From Tepidiforma bonchosmolovskayae (GTDB lineage: Bacteria; Chloroflexota; Dehalococcoidia; Tepidiformales; Tepidiformaceae): a stretch of 64,000 bases of DNA. Both the position numbers and the translations under genes were made by a program. This document shows, in pieces, positions 32,269 to 40,608 of this stretch (positions are counted from its first letter, which is position 1; the number at the start of each line of letters is the position of its first letter). Where the stretch lies: positions 806,001-870,000 of the forward strand of contig NZ_CP042829.1 in NCBI RefSeq assembly GCF_008838325.1. Reading direction: 5' to 3'. The notes below the pieces were generated by a model that searched no databases, was not told where the DNA came from, and worked only from the letters and a program-made list of their open reading frames with translations.

Positions 32269-33945
32269 ATGCGGTTTCGACCGGGAAGCGGCTGGCGGGT
32301 GCCACTCGCCTGGCTGTGGGCCAGCCTCTTTGGAGCGGCGGCCATCGGCGGGCCGGCCATCCACGCGGCGTTGTTTGCCCCGGGGCGGCTGGAACTCGCT
32401 GCTGAAGCCGGGGCCGCCGTGGCGAGCGCGGGGCTGGCAGCCGCGGCTGCGGACCGGGTGATTCGGCGGCCGCTGCTCGGGCTCCGCACGGCACTGCTCC
32501 AGGTGCAGGCGGGCGACCTCGACCTCGAGGCGCCGCCCTCACCGGTACGCGAGATCGACGAACTGGGTGCCGACCTCCATCGGTCGCTGGCCTCGTTGCA
32601 GGTTTCGACCGACTCGCTCATCTACCGGGCATTCCACGACCCGCTGACGGATCTGCCGAACCGCGCGATGTTCCTTGCGGCCTTTGCGCGGGCATTGAGC
32701 GACGAGCGGCGGCCGAACCGGGTCGCCATCCTGTTCATGGACGTCGACCGGTTCAAGTACCTGAACGACACGCTCGGCCATGGGGTGGGCGACCAGCTGC
32801 TCTCGGTGTTCGCGCAGCGGCTGGTGGGCGCGGCTGAGGGCCACATGGTGGCCCGCCTGGGCGGGGATGAATTTACGGTTCTGGTGCGCGGCGAGGGCGC
32901 GGCATCGGAGGCGGTGCGGGTGGCCCGCCGGGTGCTGCAGGCGCTGCGGCGCCCGTTCTCAGTGGCCGGGCAGGAGATGTTCGTCACCTCGAGCATCGGG
33001 ATTGCGGTCAACGGCGCGGAGGACCGGACAACGACCGAGCTGCTGCGGAAGGCGGACGTTGCGCTCTACCGGGCCAAGTCGGAAGGGCGTGCACGATTCG
33101 TTGTCTATTCCGCGGAGCTGGACGCGGACCCTGCTGAGCGGTTCGACCTGGACAACGGGCTGCGACGGGCGGTGGAGCGGAACGAGCTCCAGCTTCTCTA
33201 CCAGCCGATTGTGGACCTGGAAACCGGCGCGCTGGTGGGGATGGAGGCGCTGCTCCGGTGGAATCACCCGCACCGGGGTGTGCTTTCGCCGGCGACGTTC
33301 ATTGCGGTCGCTGAGGAGACTGGCGAGATTGTGCGGATTGGGAACTGGGTGATGGAGGAAGCCTGCAGGGAAACGGCGCGTGTTCAGCAGCTCCGGCCGG
33401 GTCTGCCGCTGACCGTGAGCGTCAATATCTCGGCCGCCGAGTTCCGGCAGGCTGACCTTCCGGGGCGCGTCCGGCGGATCCTGGAGTCGACGGGGCTGGA
33501 ACCGCATGCGCTGACACTCGAGCTCACCGAGAGTGTCCTGCTCCACGATACCGCTGCCGCGATGGCGAGCCTCGACGAGCTGGGGAGGCTCGGCGTCGGA
33601 CTGGCGCTGGACGATTTCGGGACGGGGTACTCGTCGCTGAGCTATCTGCAGCGGCTGCCGGTCGACACGCTCAAGATTGACCAGTCGTTCGTGGGCCGCC
33701 TGGGGGCGGACCCGGCATCGGGGCCGCTCACCCGGGCGATTGTGGAGATGGGGCACGCACTGGGGATGCGGGTGGTGGCGGAGGGGGTCGAGACGGAGTG
33801 GCAGCTCGCGTATCTGCGGGAGATCGGGTGCCAGCTTGGGCAGGGGCGGCTGTTTGCGGGCCCGCTGGCCGCCGAGCAGTTCCGCCGGCTGGCGGCTTCG
33901 CTCCGGCCGGCGGCTGCGTGGGGGCCGCTGCTGAAGACGGGGTGA
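32269..33945 (+). CDS. Membrane GGDEF-EAL c-di-GMP turnover protein
   Basis: 558 residues. Two N-terminal membrane spans are followed by a HAMP-like linker (RPLLGLRTALLQVQAGDLDL). The GGDEF domain (residues about 115-280) has an intact active site, RLGGDEFTVLV, with FHDPLTDLPNRAMF. The EAL domain (about 300-545) has EALLRW, ELTESVLL, LALDDFGTGYSSLSYLQRL and VAEGVETEWQL, all the metal and catalytic residues. Both synthesis and breakdown of c-di-GMP are therefore possible. A PilZ receptor is encoded in the flagellar cluster. Confidence 0.93.
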   Translation: MRFRPGSGWRVPLAWLWASLFGAAAIGGPAIHAALFAPGRLELAAEAGAAVASAGLAAAAADRVIRRPLLGLRTALLQVQAGDLDLEAPPSPVREIDELGADLHRSLASLQVSTDSLIYRAFHDPLTDLPNRAMFLAAFARALSDERRPNRVAILFMDVDRFKYLNDTLGHGVGDQLLSVFAQRLVGAAEGHMVARLGGDEFTVLVRGEGAASEAVRVARRVLQALRRPFSVAGQEMFVTSSIGIAVNGAEDRTTTELLRKADVALYRAKSEGRARFVVYSAELDADPAERFDLDNGLRRAVERNELQLLYQPIVDLETGALVGMEALLRWNHPHRGVLSPATFIAVAEETGEIVRIGNWVMEEACRETARVQQLRPGLPLTVSVNISAAEFRQADLPGRVRRILESTGLEPHALTLELTESVLLHDTAAAMASLDELGRLGVGLALDDFGTGYSSLSYLQRLPVDTLKIDQSFVGRLGADPASGPLTRAIVEMGHALGMRVVAEGVETEWQLAYLREIGCQLGQGRLFAGPLAAEQFRRLAASLRPAAAWGPLLKTG

Positions 33946-33969
33946 GCGGGAGGAGGGAGGAGGGAGGAG
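33946..33969. repeat. GGGAGGA tandem array between convergent genes
   Basis: Three GGGAGGA units fill the 24-nt space between the stop codons of the GGDEF-EAL gene and the DUF192 gene. With the GGGG just beyond, four G-runs are available for a G-quadruplex. Confidence 0.7.
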
Positions 33970-34449
33970 TCAGGGGAGGCCGGGCGGGAGGGTGACGCGG
34001 GCGCCGACGCCGAGGCCGTGGGCGGCGAACCAGCCCCTGTTGACCTCGAGAACGTAGCGATAGGGGGCCGAGGGCGTGAGGATGGTTTCGTCGAGCGGGG
34101 TGCCCTGGCGGATGTCGACGACCGTGAGGTCGGCGCTGATGTAGGCGATATCAAGCGGGATGTAGGTGTTGCGCATCCAAAAGCCGGAGCGGCTGTCGGC
34201 CTGGAAGATGAAGAGCATGCCGGCATCGGGGTCGAGCGCGCGGCGGTACATCAGGCCCTGGGCGCGCTGCTGGGGCGTGACGGCAAGTTCGACGGTGACC
34301 GCAGCGCGGGCACTGCCCTGCTCGATGACGACGACGGGCCGTGACGGTGCCTCGGCGTCGCGGGCGCAGGCAACGATGAACAGCACAAAGACAAACGGAA
34401 GGGCGATGCTGCGCAGGCGTTCGGCTCCGGGGGCAGGCGGCGGGTTCAC
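33970..34449 (-). CDS. DUF192 lipoprotein
   Basis: 159 residues from GTG 34449, overlapping the transporter stop by 4 nt (GTGA). A lipoprotein signal (LPFVFVLFIVAC) is followed by the DUF192 domain: ELAVTPQQRAQGLMYRRALD, MLFIFQADSRSGFWMRNTYI and PLDIAYISADLTVVDIR. DUF192 proteins are small outward-facing beta proteins of unknown activity. The longer upstream frame belongs to noise over the transporter gene. Confidence 0.85.
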   Translation of the reverse strand: MNPPPAPGAERLRSIALPFVFVLFIVACARDAEAPSRPVVVIEQGSARAAVTVELAVTPQQRAQGLMYRRALDPDAGMLFIFQADSRSGFWMRNTYIPLDIAYISADLTVVDIRQGTPLDETILTPSAPYRYVLEVNRGWFAAHGLGVGARVTLPPGLP

Positions 34450-35384
34450 AGGACCACGAGGACGATACCAGCCACGCAGAGCAAGGTTCCAGCAAGGATG
34501 CGGCGGGTGAGCCGTTCGCCGAGGAAGGCGATGGAGAGCGGCAGGGCCAGGAGGGGCGAGGTGGAGGAGAGGATGGCCGTGCGGGCTGCGCCGGCGGTGA
34601 CCACGGCATAGACGTACAGCAGGCTGCCGATGGTCGTGCCGACGAAGCCGGCGAGGGCGATGGCGCCGAGGCGGCGGGGGTCGCGGAGCGGCGCCGCCAG
34701 GGCGGGCCGCTGGAAGGCGAGGGCGAAGCCGAGGAGGGCGACGGCGCCGGCCGGGGTGCGGATGGTGCCGGCGGCGATGGCGCCGAGGTCGCCGCTGGCG
34801 GCGGCGAGCCAGAGGGTTGCGGCTGCCCAGGTGATGCCGACGCCGCCGAGGAGGGCGTAGCCTGCCGGGCCGGGCGTGGCGCAAACGGGCGCGGGACGGA
34901 CGAGCACCGGGGCCGCGTCGGGTACGGCGACGGCCGGTGGAGGGACGCGGTCCGGCGCGGCGGCCGGGATGACGATCAGCGAGATGCCCGCACCGATGAG
35001 GAGAGCGCCCGCGGGCAGACCCCAGGAGAAGGGCTCATCGAGGAGGAGGACGCCGAAGATGACGGTGAGGCCGATGTAGAGGGCCATCGAGACGGGGAAG
35101 GTGCGCTGCATGCCGAGGCGGTTGAGGGCGAGGATGTAGAGTGTGTCGCCGAGGCCGTAGCCGAGCGCGCCGGAGGCGACGACCTGGGCGACCGTCGAAA
35201 GCGGGGCATCGGCGATGGTGGAGGATTCGCCGCTGGCCCAGAGGATGAGCGGCATGGCGAGGGCGCCGAAGCCGAGGCGGAGGCCGGAGAGGACGACGGG
35301 CGAGGTGCGGGTGGAGAGTGACGTGAGGGCGACGCTCGTGGCCGACCAGGTGAGGGCAGCGAGGAGGGCCGCGAGTTCACCCAT
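34446..35384 (-). CDS. DMT-superfamily transporter (EamA)
   Basis: 312 residues with ten membrane spans in two EamA repeats, the first starting ELAALLAALTWSATSVALTS and the second near ALLGGVGITWAAATLWLAAA. Substrates of this family are amino acids, nucleotides or other metabolites; the direction is usually export. A Pro-rich linker joins the halves. It is translationally coupled to the DUF192 gene. Confidence 0.88.
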   Translation of the reverse strand: MGELAALLAALTWSATSVALTSLSTRTSPVVLSGLRLGFGALAMPLILWASGESSTIADAPLSTVAQVVASGALGYGLGDTLYILALNRLGMQRTFPVSMALYIGLTVIFGVLLLDEPFSWGLPAGALLIGAGISLIVIPAAAPDRVPPPAVAVPDAAPVLVRPAPVCATPGPAGYALLGGVGITWAAATLWLAAASGDLGAIAAGTIRTPAGAVALLGFALAFQRPALAAPLRDPRRLGAIALAGFVGTTIGSLLYVYAVVTAGAARTAILSSTSPLLALPLSIAFLGERLTRRILAGTLLCVAGIVLVVL

Positions 35385-35392
35385 CGGCGGGC

Positions 35393-35398
35393 ATCGTA
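35393..35398 (-). promoter_or_regulatory. Leaderless-type -10 (TACGAT) of DMT transporter
   Basis: TACGAT on the minus strand, 8 nt before the ATG at 35384; no ribosome site. Confidence 0.4.
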
Positions 35399-35433
35399 CG
35401 GGGCCGGGCGGCTACGGGCTGCCGGGAGACGGA

Positions 35434-35461
35434 CCGGGCCCCCGCTCGTGCGGGGGCCCGG
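35434..35461. terminator. Intrinsic terminator-like hairpin
   Basis: Perfect 12-bp stem (CCGGGCCCCCGC / GCGGGGGCCCGG) with loop TCGT, just past the stop of the secreted-protein gene at 35485. No T-run follows, so termination efficiency is uncertain. Confidence 0.65.
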
Positions 35462-35484
35462 CAGGGCGGAGGACGGGATGGCGG

Positions 35485-35928
35485 CTAGTTGCAGGTCTCG
35501 CCGGAAGCGTCGAGGAGCGTGACCTGCTGATTCGGGGCGCCGGAGCGCATCACGAGGACCACGCCCGAGAAGCCGGGGATGGTGGAGATGCCGCCGGCGG
35601 AGGTGTTATTGAGGTAGGAGGGGTAGTTGCCCGGGTTGCCGGGGTTGGTGTTGAAGTAGTGGAGCCACTTCTGGCTGGGGCCGTCCCAGATGTAGATGCC
35701 GATCCAGTCGCCCACCGGGAGGCACTGGGTGAAGGTGGCCGGGCTGACCGCCTGGGGCTTGATGGTGCCGACGTAGTGGATGTTGCAGCCGGGGCTGCCG
35801 TTGGCGCAGACACCGCCGACGGTGCTGGTGTGCTTCGCGAGGGCGATACCGAGGCTTGCCCCGAGGATGGTGGCAACGCCGACGCCGATGGCGACGACGG
35901 CGAGGGCTTTTTTCTGAATCCAGCTCAT
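35485..35928 (-). CDS. Exported protein of unknown function
   Basis: 147 residues from ATG 35928, with GGAGG upstream. It has a signal anchor (ALAVVAIGVGVATILGASLG) and a short Cys-containing domain: GVCANGSPGCNIHYVGTIK, TQCLPVGDWIGIYIWDGPSQ, and a last Cys two residues from the end. Four Cys suggest disulfides. Around QKWLHYFNTNPGNPGNYPSY the sequence resembles short beta repeats of secreted Chloroflexota proteins. I do not recognise the family. A 10-bp inverted repeat lies 33 nt upstream. Confidence 0.65.
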   Translation of the reverse strand: MSWIQKKALAVVAIGVGVATILGASLGIALAKHTSTVGGVCANGSPGCNIHYVGTIKPQAVSPATFTQCLPVGDWIGIYIWDGPSQKWLHYFNTNPGNPGNYPSYLNNTSAGGISTIPGFSGVVLVMRSGAPNQQVTLLDASGETCN

Positions 35929-35961
35929 GGAACCTCCAGCGGCGCCGGGAGGGCGCTCTCC

Positions 35962-35996
35962 TGCGTGTACCGTAGCAACACGGGAAGGTACACGCA
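35962..35996. promoter_or_regulatory. 10-bp inverted repeat before exported-protein gene
   Basis: TGCGTGTACC and GGTACACGCA are perfect inverted repeats separated by 15 nt, 33 nt upstream of the ATG at 35928. It could be an operator or a 5' UTR hairpin. Confidence 0.5.
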
Positions 35997-36039
35997 CCGG
36001 AGAAAACGCCTGCCGGGTGCAGAGAGTTGCCAGCAGGCT

Positions 36040-36056
36040 GTAAAACGTTCGTAAAA
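36040..36056. promoter_or_regulatory. Direct repeat GTAAAA-n5-GTAAAA
   Basis: Two GTAAAA hexamers 11 nt apart, the spacing used by OmpR/PhoP-type response regulators. A similar GTAAAT pair lies at 41480-41496, also about 104 nt before a start codon. Confidence 0.35.
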
Positions 36057-36161
36057 CCGGTGGGGCGGCGTGCGGGGGCCTGATTCTAACGAAATTCTTG
36101 CTGTTCTCCGGGGGGCAGCTGCCGATACGGGCTGGTAGGATGCCGGGCGGAGGCGTCTGTC

Positions 36162-36383
36162 ATGTTGCCGCTTGGTTTCAGCTGGGGAGCATTCCTCGTC
36201 TACGTCTTTGCGCTGATGTTCATGACACTCGGGGGAATCTGGGGGCTGGTGGAAAGCCGCCACCCGGCGTTTCTTATCCCGATCCTGATGGGGCTGTTCT
36301 ACTTCTACCTGTGCTGGGAGGCGGTCGTGGAGGGCGACGACGAGCAAGGGCCGCCACCGCCGCCGTCGCGGAGCCGGGGCTGA
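36162..36383 (+). CDS. Small two-span membrane protein
   Basis: 73 residues with GGAGG upstream. Two membrane spans (GAFLVYVFALMFMTLGGIWG and AFLIPILMGLFYFYLCWEAV) and a short acidic, Pro-rich tail. No family recognised. Overlap-free, 43 nt before the M50 protease gene and possibly made with it. Confidence 0.6.
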   Translation: MLPLGFSWGAFLVYVFALMFMTLGGIWGLVESRHPAFLIPILMGLFYFYLCWEAVVEGDDEQGPPPPPSRSRG

Positions 36384-36414
36384 GCCGCTGACCGCGGGAT
36401 TACCGGGATGCGCG

Positions 36415-36420
36415 TAGGGT
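36415..36420 (+). promoter_or_regulatory. Leaderless-type -10 (TAGGGT) of M50 protease
   Basis: TAGGGT 6 nt before the ATG at 36427, with no Shine-Dalgarno. Weaker match than its peers. Confidence 0.3.
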
Positions 36421-36426
36421 AGCGGT

Positions 36427-37578
36427 ATGGGGCTGCGCTCGTTCCGGCTGGGGGCGCTGTTCGGTATTCCGCTGCTCGTGAACCCGAGCTGGTTTCTGCT
36501 GGCCGGGCTGACGACGTGGTTCCTCGCCACCCAGTTCTACCCGGCGGCCTTCGAAGGTGCGTCGCGGTGGACGCATCTCTGGATGGCGGGGGCGAGCGTC
36601 GCGGCCTTTTTCGCGTCGATCGTGCTGCATGAGCTGGCCCACAGCATGGTGGCGCGGCGGTTCCGCATCCCGGTGAAGAGCATCACGCTGTTCGTCTTCG
36701 GCGGGGTTGCGCAGATTACTCGGGAGGCGGCGCGGCCGCTGCAGGAGCTGCTGATGGCGCTCGCGGGGCCGCTGATGAGCCTGGCGCTTGGCGCGGCGTT
36801 TGCGGGGAGCTGGTGGCTGCTGGGCGGGCGGGCAGACCGGGGCATCGACTACGTGCTCGTGTGGCTGGCGATCATGAACATGGCGCTCGGGCTGTTCAAC
36901 CTGCTGCCGGCCTTTCCGATGGACGGCGGGCGGGTGTTCCGGGCTGCGCTCTGGCTGGTGACGCGGAACCACGCGCTTTCGACCGGCATCGCAGCGTGGA
37001 CCGGGCGCGGCTTCGCGTGGGGGATGGCCGGGCTCGGCCTGCTGGCGGTCCTCGGGCGCGATGTGGTCGTCGCGGATTCGGTGGCAGGCGGGGCGTGGCT
37101 GGTGCTGATCGGGCTGTTCCTCGAGAACGCGGCGCGGCAGTCGCTTGTGCAGAACCGGCTGGTCCGTGAGCTGGCGCAGTACCGCGCTGAGGACGTGATG
37201 GTGGCAGATGCGCCGGTGGTGGATGCGCGGCAGCCGGTGGGGCCGCTGGCGCGCGGCGCGCTCGAACTGAACCCGCGGGCGGTCTACCTCGTGAGCGACG
37301 GGGACCGGCTGGCCGGGGTGCTCTCGGGCTACGAGCTGCGGGCCGTTCCGGAGCCGCTGTGGGACAGCACGCCGGCGGGAGCGGTGATGGTCCCGAAGGA
37401 TGCGCTGCGGGCGACGGCGCGGGACCGGCTGGTTTCGGACGTGCTGCTGGAGATGGAGATGGAAGAGCTGCTCCATATGCCGGTGGTGGAGAACGGGCGG
37501 GTGATCGGCATCGTGGCGCGGGACCGGATTGTGGGGCTGCTGCGGCAGGCGGGGCTGCTCGGCACGGCCCGGGCGTAG
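36427..37578 (+). CDS. M50 site-2-type membrane metalloprotease with CBS domains
   Basis: 383 residues. The zinc-binding HELAH is in SIVLHELAHSMVARRFRI near residue 68, and the second ligand motif is LFNLLPAFPMDGGRVFRA near residue 160. About six membrane spans are followed by a C-terminal CBS pair (VVDARQPVGPLARGALELNP and MEELLHMPVVENGRVIGIVA). This is the SpoIVFB/Rip3 class, which cuts membrane-bound regulators such as anti-sigma factors; CBS domains would sense adenyl nucleotides. Substrate unknown; the RskA-type anti-sigma in this window is one candidate by inference only. Confidence 0.92.
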   Translation: MGLRSFRLGALFGIPLLVNPSWFLLAGLTTWFLATQFYPAAFEGASRWTHLWMAGASVAAFFASIVLHELAHSMVARRFRIPVKSITLFVFGGVAQITREAARPLQELLMALAGPLMSLALGAAFAGSWWLLGGRADRGIDYVLVWLAIMNMALGLFNLLPAFPMDGGRVFRAALWLVTRNHALSTGIAAWTGRGFAWGMAGLGLLAVLGRDVVVADSVAGGAWLVLIGLFLENAARQSLVQNRLVRELAQYRAEDVMVADAPVVDARQPVGPLARGALELNPRAVYLVSDGDRLAGVLSGYELRAVPEPLWDSTPAGAVMVPKDALRATARDRLVSDVLLEMEMEELLHMPVVENGRVIGIVARDRIVGLLRQAGLLGTARA

Positions 37579-37618
37579 GGCGCTTTCGCGCCGGGCGGCA
37601 CGGCCGCAAGATGGGGGC

Positions 37619-38998
37619 ATGACACCGGTTCGGACGATGGGGGCGGTCGCGGCCGCGAAGCTGACCGGGGCGGCGACGCGGGCCCTCCGGCGGGGAAGCG
37701 GGACGGCGCTCCCGGGGCTCGTTGCGACCCGGATCGACCCGGGGGTGGTGGCGCGGCTGGGGCGGCAGCTCGGCGGCGGCCGGGTGCTGGTGACGGGAAC
37801 GAACGGGAAGACCACGACGGCGCGGCTGCTGGCGGCGATGCTGCATGCGGCGGGCCGGGGCTACGTACACAACCGTGAGGGGAGCAACCTGGTCCGCGGG
37901 TTCGCGAGCACGCTGGCGGCGCGGGCGGACTGGCGCGGGCAGATCCCGGGCGCGGCTCAGCTGACCGGGCTGTTCGAGACCGATGAGGCGACCTTCCCGG
38001 CGGCGGTCCGGGCGCTCGACCCGACGGTCATGGTGGTGACGAACCTGTTCCGCGACCAGCTGGACCGGTACGGGGAGGTGGATACGGTGGCCGGCATGCT
38101 GCGCGAGGGGCTGGCCGCGGCAGGGCCGGGCGCGACGCTGGTGCTGAACGCTGACGACCCTTCGGTGGCGGGGCTGGCCGAGGGGTGGCCGGGACGGGTC
38201 CACTGGTTCGGGCTGGACGTCCCGGAGCTGCACCGCGAGGCCGCCGGGGCGACGGATGCGCGGTGGTGCAGCTGCGGCGGCGATTTCGCCTATGCGCGGC
38301 GGTACTTCGCGCACGTGGGCTGGTGGCGGTGCACGCAGTGCGGGCGGGCCCGGCCGGCACCGGAGACGGAGGGGCGGAGGGTAGAGCTCGGGCTCGACCG
38401 GACGCGCTTTGAGGTGCCGGGGCTGGGCATCGCGGCGATGCGCCTCGCCGGGCTGTACAACGTGTACAACGCGCTGGCGGCCATCGCGGCCGGGCGTGCG
38501 CTCGGGCTGCCCGCGGCGGCGATCCGGGCCGGGCTGGCAGACGCGCGGGCGGCATTCGGCCGGCAGGAGGTGGTGGCGCTGGAGGGGCGCGAACTCTGGC
38601 TGCTGCTGACGAAGAACCCGGCGGGCGCGAACCAGGTGTTGCTGCTGCTCGAGCAGGCCGGGGGGCCGGACCTGGCAGTGGCAGGGCTGCTGAACGACCG
38701 TTTCGCGGATGGGCAGGATGTGAGCTGGATCTGGGACGTCGACTACGAGCTGCTGGCGGGGCGGGTCGTTCGGTGCTGGGCCGGCGGCGACCGGGCGGAG
38801 GACCTCGCGCTGCGGTTCGACTACGCGGGCTGGCCGGCGCCGCTGGCGGTGGAGCTTGCACCGGGGGCGCTGCTCGATGCGATCCTCGCGGGGACCGCGC
38901 CGGGGGAGCGGGTGTTCGTCATCCCGACGTACACGGCGATGCTCGACCTGCGGGCCGAACTGGTGCGGCGGAAGGCGGTCAGGAGCGCGCTGGAGTAG
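37619..38998 (+). CDS. murT: Lipid II isoglutaminyl synthase subunit MurT
   Basis: 459 residues from ATG 37619. Mur-ligase layout: P-loop VLVTGTNGKTTTARLLAAML near residue 60, central domain with VVTNLFRDQLDRYGEVDTVA, and the C-terminal DUF1727 domain (TKNPAGANQVLLLLEQAGGP). A zinc-ribbon insert is present (WCSCGG ... CTQCG), the first half CxC rather than CxxC. MurT amidates D-Glu of lipid II with the glutaminase GatD. GatD is normally the next gene, but here the next gene is xdhC on the other strand, overlapping by 20 nt. Confidence 0.93.
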   Translation: MTPVRTMGAVAAAKLTGAATRALRRGSGTALPGLVATRIDPGVVARLGRQLGGGRVLVTGTNGKTTTARLLAAMLHAAGRGYVHNREGSNLVRGFASTLAARADWRGQIPGAAQLTGLFETDEATFPAAVRALDPTVMVVTNLFRDQLDRYGEVDTVAGMLREGLAAAGPGATLVLNADDPSVAGLAEGWPGRVHWFGLDVPELHREAAGATDARWCSCGGDFAYARRYFAHVGWWRCTQCGRARPAPETEGRRVELGLDRTRFEVPGLGIAAMRLAGLYNVYNALAAIAAGRALGLPAAAIRAGLADARAAFGRQEVVALEGRELWLLLTKNPAGANQVLLLLEQAGGPDLAVAGLLNDRFADGQDVSWIWDVDYELLAGRVVRCWAGGDRAEDLALRFDYAGWPAPLAVELAPGALLDAILAGTAPGERVFVIPTYTAMLDLRAELVRRKAVRSALE

Positions 38999-39791
38999 GG
39001 CCCCGGCGGGCGCGGTAGTACATGGGGGCGCCGGTGCCGCCCCTGCGGAGGAGGATGACCTCGGCAACGATGCTGACGGCGATCTCCTCGGGCGTTTCTG
39101 CGCCGATATCGAGCCCGATGGGGGTGCGGACGCGGTCGAGTTCGGCCTCGGGGAAGCCCTCGGCACGGAGGTGGTCGAGCACGGCAGTGGTACGGCGCCG
39201 GGAGCCGATCATCCCGAGGTAGGCGGCGCCGCGGCCAAGGCATTTCCGCAGGGAGAGTTCGTCCTGTTTGTGGCCGCGGGTGACGAGCACGATGGTAGTG
39301 GAGGGGCCGATGGGGAACCGCTCGAGGGCGGCTTCGAAGTCGTCGCAGATGACCTCGTCGGCCTCGGGGATGAGGGCGGGGTCGGCGAAGTCGGGCCGAT
39401 CGTCGATGACGGCGACGCGGTAGCCGAGGAAGTTCGCGAGGCGGGCGAGGGCGCGGCCGATGTGGCCGGCTCCGACGACGAGGAAGGTGGGCCGGGATTC
39501 GACGACTTCGACGTAGATGGCGGGGGCGCCTTCGGTGTGGCGTTCGGCGAGTGTTTCGCCGGCGGCATAGAGGGTGCGGGCGCCGTGCCGCGCGAAGAGG
39601 CCGGGCGCGGCGCGAGCGACGGCGGCATCGAGGGCGGGGTCGCCGAGGGAGCCGAGGGTGCGGCCGTCGGGCTCGACGAGGAGGCGGGCCCCCGGCGCAA
39701 GGGGGAGGGGGCCGGGGTCGACGAGCACGGCGAGGAGGACGGGGGCGCCTCCTTCGGCGGCGTCGATGAGCCGTTGTGTCAGTTCGAGCAT
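38979..39791 (-). CDS. XdhC/CoxI-family protein
   Basis: 270 residues from ATG 39791. The N-terminal XdhC/CoxI domain is followed by a Rossmann domain with FLVVGAGHIGRALARLANFL and the C-terminal LGMIGSRRRTTAVLDHL block. XdhC proteins help insert sulfurated molybdenum cofactor into xanthine dehydrogenase or CO dehydrogenase family enzymes. No such enzyme is in the window. The gene overlaps the 3' end of murT by 20 nt (convergent). TACACT 6 nt upstream and no ribosome site suggest a leaderless message. Confidence 0.88.
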   Translation of the reverse strand: MLELTQRLIDAAEGGAPVLLAVLVDPGPLPLAPGARLLVEPDGRTLGSLGDPALDAAVARAAPGLFARHGARTLYAAGETLAERHTEGAPAIYVEVVESRPTFLVVGAGHIGRALARLANFLGYRVAVIDDRPDFADPALIPEADEVICDDFEAALERFPIGPSTTIVLVTRGHKQDELSLRKCLGRGAAYLGMIGSRRRTTAVLDHLRAEGFPEAELDRVRTPIGLDIGAETPEEIAVSIVAEVILLRRGGTGAPMYYRARRGPTPARS

Positions 39792-39797
39792 AGCGAG

Positions 39798-39803
39798 AGT
39801 GTA
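39798..39803 (-). promoter_or_regulatory. Leaderless-type -10 (TACACT) of XdhC gene
   Basis: TACACT on the minus strand, 6 nt before the ATG at 39791. Confidence 0.5.
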
Positions 39804-39806
39804 GAG

Positions 39807-39934
39807 GAAGGGAGGAGGGAGGAGGGAGCCCAACCCCGCCAGCACGCCCCGGCCCGAGGGAGGAGGGAGGAGGGAGCCCCACCCGGCCGCCACGCCACCC
39901 CGAGGGAGGAGGGAGCAGGGAGCAGGGAGCGGGG
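39807..39934. repeat. Three-unit G-rich/C-rich tandem repeat
   Basis: Each unit starts GGGAGGAGGGAGGAGGGAGC and is followed by a C-rich half (about 46-48 nt per unit), with unit 3 changing to GGGAGCA heptamers. It fills the divergent gap between xdhC and the phosphatase gene. G-rich and C-rich parts can pair or form G-quadruplexes. Confidence 0.8.
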
Positions 39935-39968
39935 TGCCCGGGAGATTCCGCGGGGGTCGATGAGCGGC

Positions 39969-39974
39969 TATGCT
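39969..39974 (+). promoter_or_regulatory. Leaderless-type -10 (TATGCT) of phosphatase gene
   Basis: TATGCT overlaps the ATG at 39970 and lies 7 nt before an in-frame GTG at 39982, so the GTG may be the true start. Confidence 0.35.
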
Positions 39975-40608
39975 GGCGCGCGTGGAACGACGGGCGACGC
40001 GGCTGCTGCTGACGCGGCACGGGCAGACGGTGGCGAACGTTGAGGGGCGGTTCTGCGGGCACAGCGAGACGGAGCTGACGGCGCTCGGCCGGGAGCAGGC
40101 GCGGGCGCTGGGGCGGCGGCTGGCCGGGACGCGGATCGATGCCTGCTACACCTCAGACCTTGGGCGGGCCATTGCGACTGCGCGGCTGGCGCTGGGCGAA
40201 CGCGGCATCGCGCCGGTCCCGCGGGCGGAGCTGCGGGAGCGGCACTACGGGGTGTGGGAGCTGGAGCGGGAGGAGGACGTGCGGCGGCGCGACCCGCAGC
40301 GGTTCGCGCAGATGGAGGCGGAGGACCCGGCATGGCAGCCGCCCGGCGGCGAGACGACAACGATGGTGCGGGTGCGAACCTTCGCGGCGCTGCGGGAGAT
40401 TGCCGCCGCGCACCGGGGCGGCACCGTGCTGGTTGTCGGGCACGGCACGATGCTGAACTGCCTCCTTTCGATGGTGCTGGGGATGCCGGAGACGCACGTG
40501 TTCCGCTTCGACGTTCGGCATTGCGCCCTGTTCGAGGTTGAGGAGCGGAGCGGGCGGCTGGTGGTGGTGCGGATGAATGACGCGGCCCACCTGGACGGGC
40601 TCGAGTGA
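39970..40608 (+). CDS. Histidine phosphatase family protein (phosphoglycerate mutase-like)
   Basis: 212 residues. The phosphohistidine motif is LLLTRHGQTVANVEGRFCGH at residue 13 on; the second His is in VLVVGHGTMLNCLLS. Family members dephosphorylate sugar phosphates, cobalamin precursors or other small molecules, so the substrate is open. The ATG at 39970 has no ribosome site; GTG 39982 sits better against a nearby -10 and would shorten the protein by four residues. The stop overlaps the rhomboid start. Confidence 0.85.
   Translation: MLARVERRATRLLLTRHGQTVANVEGRFCGHSETELTALGREQARALGRRLAGTRIDACYTSDLGRAIATARLALGERGIAPVPRAELRERHYGVWELEREEDVRRRDPQRFAQMEAEDPAWQPPGGETTTMVRVRTFAALREIAAAHRGGTVLVVGHGTMLNCLLSMVLGMPETHVFRFDVRHCALFEVEERSGRLVVVRMNDAAHLDGLE

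Noticed and set aside
39807..39934. CRISPR-like array
   Set aside because: Units are continuous G-rich repeats without distinct spacers, and there are no cas genes.
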